From: Acidobacteriota bacterium
GTDB taxonomy: Bacteria; Acidobacteriota; Terriglobia; Terriglobales; Acidobacteriaceae
Assembly: GCA_021841795.1 (NCBI GenBank)
Contig: JAKCDN010000113.1
Span: 1 to 8,743 of the forward strand
Direction: 5' to 3'
DNA length: 8,743 nt
The translations under genes were made by a program, and so were the position numbers. Under the pieces are notes generated by a model. The model searched no databases, was not told the origin of the DNA, and was given only the letters and a program-made list of their open reading frames with translations. Within the stretch, counting starts at the first letter, position 1. Every line of letters begins with the position of its first letter. Shown here in pieces: positions 7,130 to 8,743 of the stretch.

Positions 7130-7545
7130 TGGCATTCGCCTCTTCTAATCGCATCGCTGCCGCGTCAAAACCCGGCCCCGCTCAGGTTCTCAAAAGCTAC
7201 TTCTATTGGACCTATCCCCGCGGCTCCTTTCATTACGACGTCATGGTGACGCTGATTCTCCTCTTTATCTTCGTCACCCCGCACCTGTGGAACTTCGGCG
7301 CCAGGCCCTCGCTCGCCGCCGGCCCCGTGCATCCCATGGAAGTCGTTCCCAGCGGCCGCGGCGTCATCGTCACCGTGCGCGCCTCCGACATCAACGTTCC
7401 CGAGGCTGCTTCGATCGGTGAAGTCAGAAAGGCCCTGCGCCAGGCCATCGAGCCCGTCACCGGCGATGCTGTTTACGTGGAAAGATGGGTCACCGTCACC
7501 GACGCTCAGGGCAATCTCGCCTGGAAGGTCTGGGCCCATCGGTAA
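7129..7545 (+). CDS. Small one-pass membrane protein of unknown function, coupled to serS; possible ExbD/TolR relative
   Basis: I do not recognise a named family with certainty. The 138-residue protein has a polar N-terminus with an aromatic patch YFYWTYPRG (24-32), one hydrophobic segment (about 38-57) and a polar C-terminal domain of about 80 residues with alternating strands and one helix (about 95-108). This implies an N-in, C-out topology with the domain in the periplasm. Residues 37-51 start with aspartate and end with proline, and align without gaps to the essential membrane helix of E. coli ExbD (from D25), with D, V, M, L, F and P identical. Length and topology also suit ExbD/TolR, though the C-terminus is shorter and no ExbB/TolQ gene is visible. 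The ATG shares one base with the serS TGA and follows AGGGAG, so translation is probably coupled to serS. The ExbD link is a hypothesis. Confidence 0.85.
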   Translation: MAFASSNRIAAASKPGPAQVLKSYFYWTYPRGSFHYDVMVTLILLFIFVTPHLWNFGARPSLAAGPVHPMEVVPSGRGVIVTVRASDINVPEAASIGEVRKALRQAIEPVTGDAVYVERWVTVTDAQGNLAWKVWAHR

Positions 7546-7626
7546 CCCATTCGCCCCACCACGGCCCTCCTGCGGCGCCTCGCCCTCAGGCCCCCGCTGC
7601 CGGCTCCGCCGCGCCGTTTCGTTCTC

Positions 7627-7644
7627 CCGCGGCCGTCGCCGCGG
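7627..7644. other. Perfect GC hairpin between the small membrane protein gene and the LolA-like gene
   Basis: Two CCGCGG hexamers flank a six-base CCGTCG loop in the 185-base spacer between the two genes. It could slow or end transcription from the serS unit, but there is no T-tract. Beyond this hairpin and the ribosome site near 7721 I see no clear element in the spacer. Confidence 0.25.
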
Positions 7645-7720
7645 CAAAGCCTCCGGGCCTTCTGCCGCTCCTGCTCGCATTTTTCGCGTCCTATGGGCCC
7701 CGGTCGGCGTCAAATGAATT

Positions 7721-7725
7721 AAGGA
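7721..7725 (+). promoter_or_regulatory. Ribosome binding site of the LolA-like gene
   Basis: AAGGA, five bases before the ATG at 7731. It fixes the start directly at the signal peptide and rules out the upstream in-frame extension towards 7485. Confidence 0.65.
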
Positions 7726-7730
7726 TTCTC

Positions 7731-8399
7731 ATGAAATCACGCAATCTTATCCTTCCTTTCGCATTGCTTGCCATCTTGTTTGCGCCGCTCTCTTCCGCGC
7801 GCGCCCAGGACAAGGCCTCCGTCCTCGCCAGGCTCGACGCCGCCGCCAGAGACTTCCACACCGCCTCCGCCAGCTTCAAGTTCGACAGCATTCAGACCGA
7901 TCCCATTCCCGATACCGACGTCAAAACCGGCGTGACGTACTACGAGCGCATTGACGGCCGCTTCCGCTGGGGCGCGCACGTTCTGCAGCACAACAGCCGC
8001 CCCTCCGAGAAAACCTATATCTTCTCCGCCGGCACCCTGCGCGTCTCCGACACCGGCAAGGAAGCCGACGCCAGGTCCTACACCCAGTTCGCCAAATATG
8101 AGGGCTACTTCGCCCTCGGCTTCGGCGCCAGCGGCAGGGAGCTGCAGGAGCAGTGGTCCGTCCGCTACCTCGGCAAAGAGAAGATCGGCGAAGTCGAAAC
8201 CGACAAGCTCGAGCTCATCGCCAAGGATCCGCAGGTCCGCAAAAACATTCCCAAGGTCACAGTCTGGATGGACACGGCCCATGCCGTCAGCCTCAAGCTG
8301 ATCTTCGACGAGGGCGAAGGCCAATCCATGATCTGCACCTACACCAACTTCCATCTGAATCAGCCCTTGCCGAAAACCGCCTTCACCTTCGACAAGTAA
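7731..8399 (+). CDS. Secreted LolA-like outer-membrane lipoprotein carrier family protein
   Basis: The 222-residue precursor has a clear Sec signal peptide: K and R near the N-terminus, a hydrophobic core (about 5-20) and an A-R-A cleavage motif, giving a mature protein from Q26. The mature part (about 197 residues) has the pattern of the LolA/LolB-like half-barrel fold. An initial amphipathic helix with the AAARDFHTASASFKF region (37-51) precedes a run of alternating beta strands such as TGVTYYERIDGRFRW (66-80), KLELIAKD (159-166) and KVTVWMD (175-181). The C-terminal NQPLPKTAFTF segment (210-220) is typical of LolA relatives. LolA ferries lipoproteins across the periplasm to the outer membrane. 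Whether this divergent member does so is inference, and no lolB or lolCDE gene is near. The start follows AAGGA by five bases. It is separated from the serS unit by 185 bases, so it may have its own promoter. Confidence 0.8.
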   Translation: MKSRNLILPFALLAILFAPLSSARAQDKASVLARLDAAARDFHTASASFKFDSIQTDPIPDTDVKTGVTYYERIDGRFRWGAHVLQHNSRPSEKTYIFSAGTLRVSDTGKEADARSYTQFAKYEGYFALGFGASGRELQEQWSVRYLGKEKIGEVETDKLELIAKDPQVRKNIPKVTVWMDTAHAVSLKLIFDEGEGQSMICTYTNFHLNQPLPKTAFTFDK

Positions 8400-8510
8400 G
8401 ACGGCTCGCGCCGGCCACTCCGCGTCCAGCCTGTACCGCCCCGCGCCTGTTCGCTGGCGCACGCGCTCGTCCGCCCGCGGCGTTTTCGCTTCCGCTCTTC
8501 TCCGCTTGCA

Positions 8511-8527
8511 TGCGGCCGCGCGCCGCA
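8511..8527. terminator. Hairpin in the convergent spacer, possible bidirectional terminator
   Basis: TGCGGC and GCCGCA form a perfect six-base stem around a five-base loop. It lies between the plus-strand LolA-like gene (stop at 8399) and the minus-strand glycosyltransferase gene (stop at 8545). The convergent position suits a shared terminator, but no T-tract follows on either strand. A weaker inverted repeat GCGCC / GGCGC lies at 8443-8460. Nothing else stands out in this 145-base spacer. Confidence 0.25.
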
Positions 8528-8544
8528 GCGCCGCTTGCCCCACA

Positions 8545-8742
8545 TCAAAGCGCGGGCCGGCGCATCCTGAAGGCCCTGGCCTGTCCCATCATCCGCGCCA
8601 ACCCTACCCCGCCCAGTGCAAACAGCATCGGAAAACATTCGATCGTATAGCGCGTCTCCGGCGCTGACACCGTGAGCAGCAGTGCGCTCCGCAGCAGCAT
8701 GTAGGCCGCCAGCGCCCGCCACCAGCGCGGCTTCGTGCCTGC
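8545..8742 (-). CDS. C-terminal end of a multi-pass, ArnT/family-39-like glycosyltransferase (partial)
   Basis: Only the last 65 residues are visible, since the gene enters from the right edge. The open frame runs from 8742 to a TGA at 8547..8545. The peptide shows a basic, tryptophan-containing start (KPRWWRA), a hydrophobic helix (about 11-26), then APETRYTIECFPMLFALGG (27-45) leading into a second helix, and a basic tail (RMRRPAL). The combination of a membrane helix, a P-E-x-R-Y-T turn and another membrane helix is how many bacterial ArnT-like or family-39 membrane glycosyltransferases end. These transfer sugars from polyprenyl-phosphate carriers outside the membrane. The donor and acceptor cannot be judged from this fragment. 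Other multi-pass membrane enzymes with a similar end cannot be excluded. Confidence 0.6.
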   Translation of the reverse strand, partial: AGTKPRWWRALAAYMLLRSALLLTVSAPETRYTIECFPMLFALGGVGLARMMGQARAFRMRRPAL

Positions 8743-8743
8743 T

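Noticed and set aside
7485..7730. N-terminal extension of the LolA-like gene to 7485
   Set aside because: It overlaps the end of the preceding gene, and a signal peptide with a ribosome site begins precisely at 7731.
8360..8722. A 120-codon minus-strand frame crossing the convergent spacer
   Set aside because: It reads a different frame from the membrane-protein C-terminus at 8545-8742 and overlaps the end of the LolA-like gene. It shows no recognisable domain.

Overview
The window is GC-rich bacterial chromosome (about two thirds G+C by eye, with GCC/CGC-dominated codon use). It holds seven complete protein genes and two genes cut by the window edges. The best guess for the source is an Acidobacteriota bacterium of the class Terriglobia. 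That rests on the style of the LolA-like protein, the small membrane protein after serS and the ArnT-like C-terminus, so it is inference rather than proof. There are no rRNAs, tRNAs, CRISPR arrays, insertion sequences or prophage genes.

Layout, left to right. (1) At the left edge on the minus strand is the N-terminus of a HicA-type toxin (79..1, continuing outside) with a recognisable promoter. (2) A minus-strand MgtC/DUF4010 inner-membrane protein follows (1479..217). (3) A roughly 190-bp divergent spacer separates it from plus-strand nadB, L-aspartate oxidase (1669..3330). (4) Convergent to nadB is a TerC-family membrane protein on the minus strand (4236..3370). (5) Divergent from terC is a type II NADH dehydrogenase on the plus strand (4344..5699) with a TTG start set by a clear Shine-Dalgarno site. 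(6) Next comes serS, seryl-tRNA synthetase (5795..7129). Its stop codon overlaps the start of (7), a 138-residue one-pass membrane protein of unknown function (7129..7545). (8) After 185 bp comes a secreted LolA-like protein (7731..8399). (9) At the right edge on the minus strand is the last 65 residues of a multi-pass, ArnT-like glycosyltransferase (8742..8545).

Most of this is housekeeping. NadB makes iminoaspartate for NAD synthesis and Ndh oxidises NADH into the quinone pool, so two flavoenzymes of NAD metabolism flank the TerC gene. TerC and the MgtC-like protein are probable metal or ion homeostasis membrane proteins. The right part (small membrane protein, LolA-like protein, glycosyltransferase) has an envelope theme.

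The most interesting points are two. The small protein coupled to serS has a transmembrane segment resembling that of ExbD/TolR, including the aspartate at its start. The edge HicA lacks the expected glycine-serine-histidine segment in the visible frame. I did not find a convincing wholly new multi-gene system in this window.
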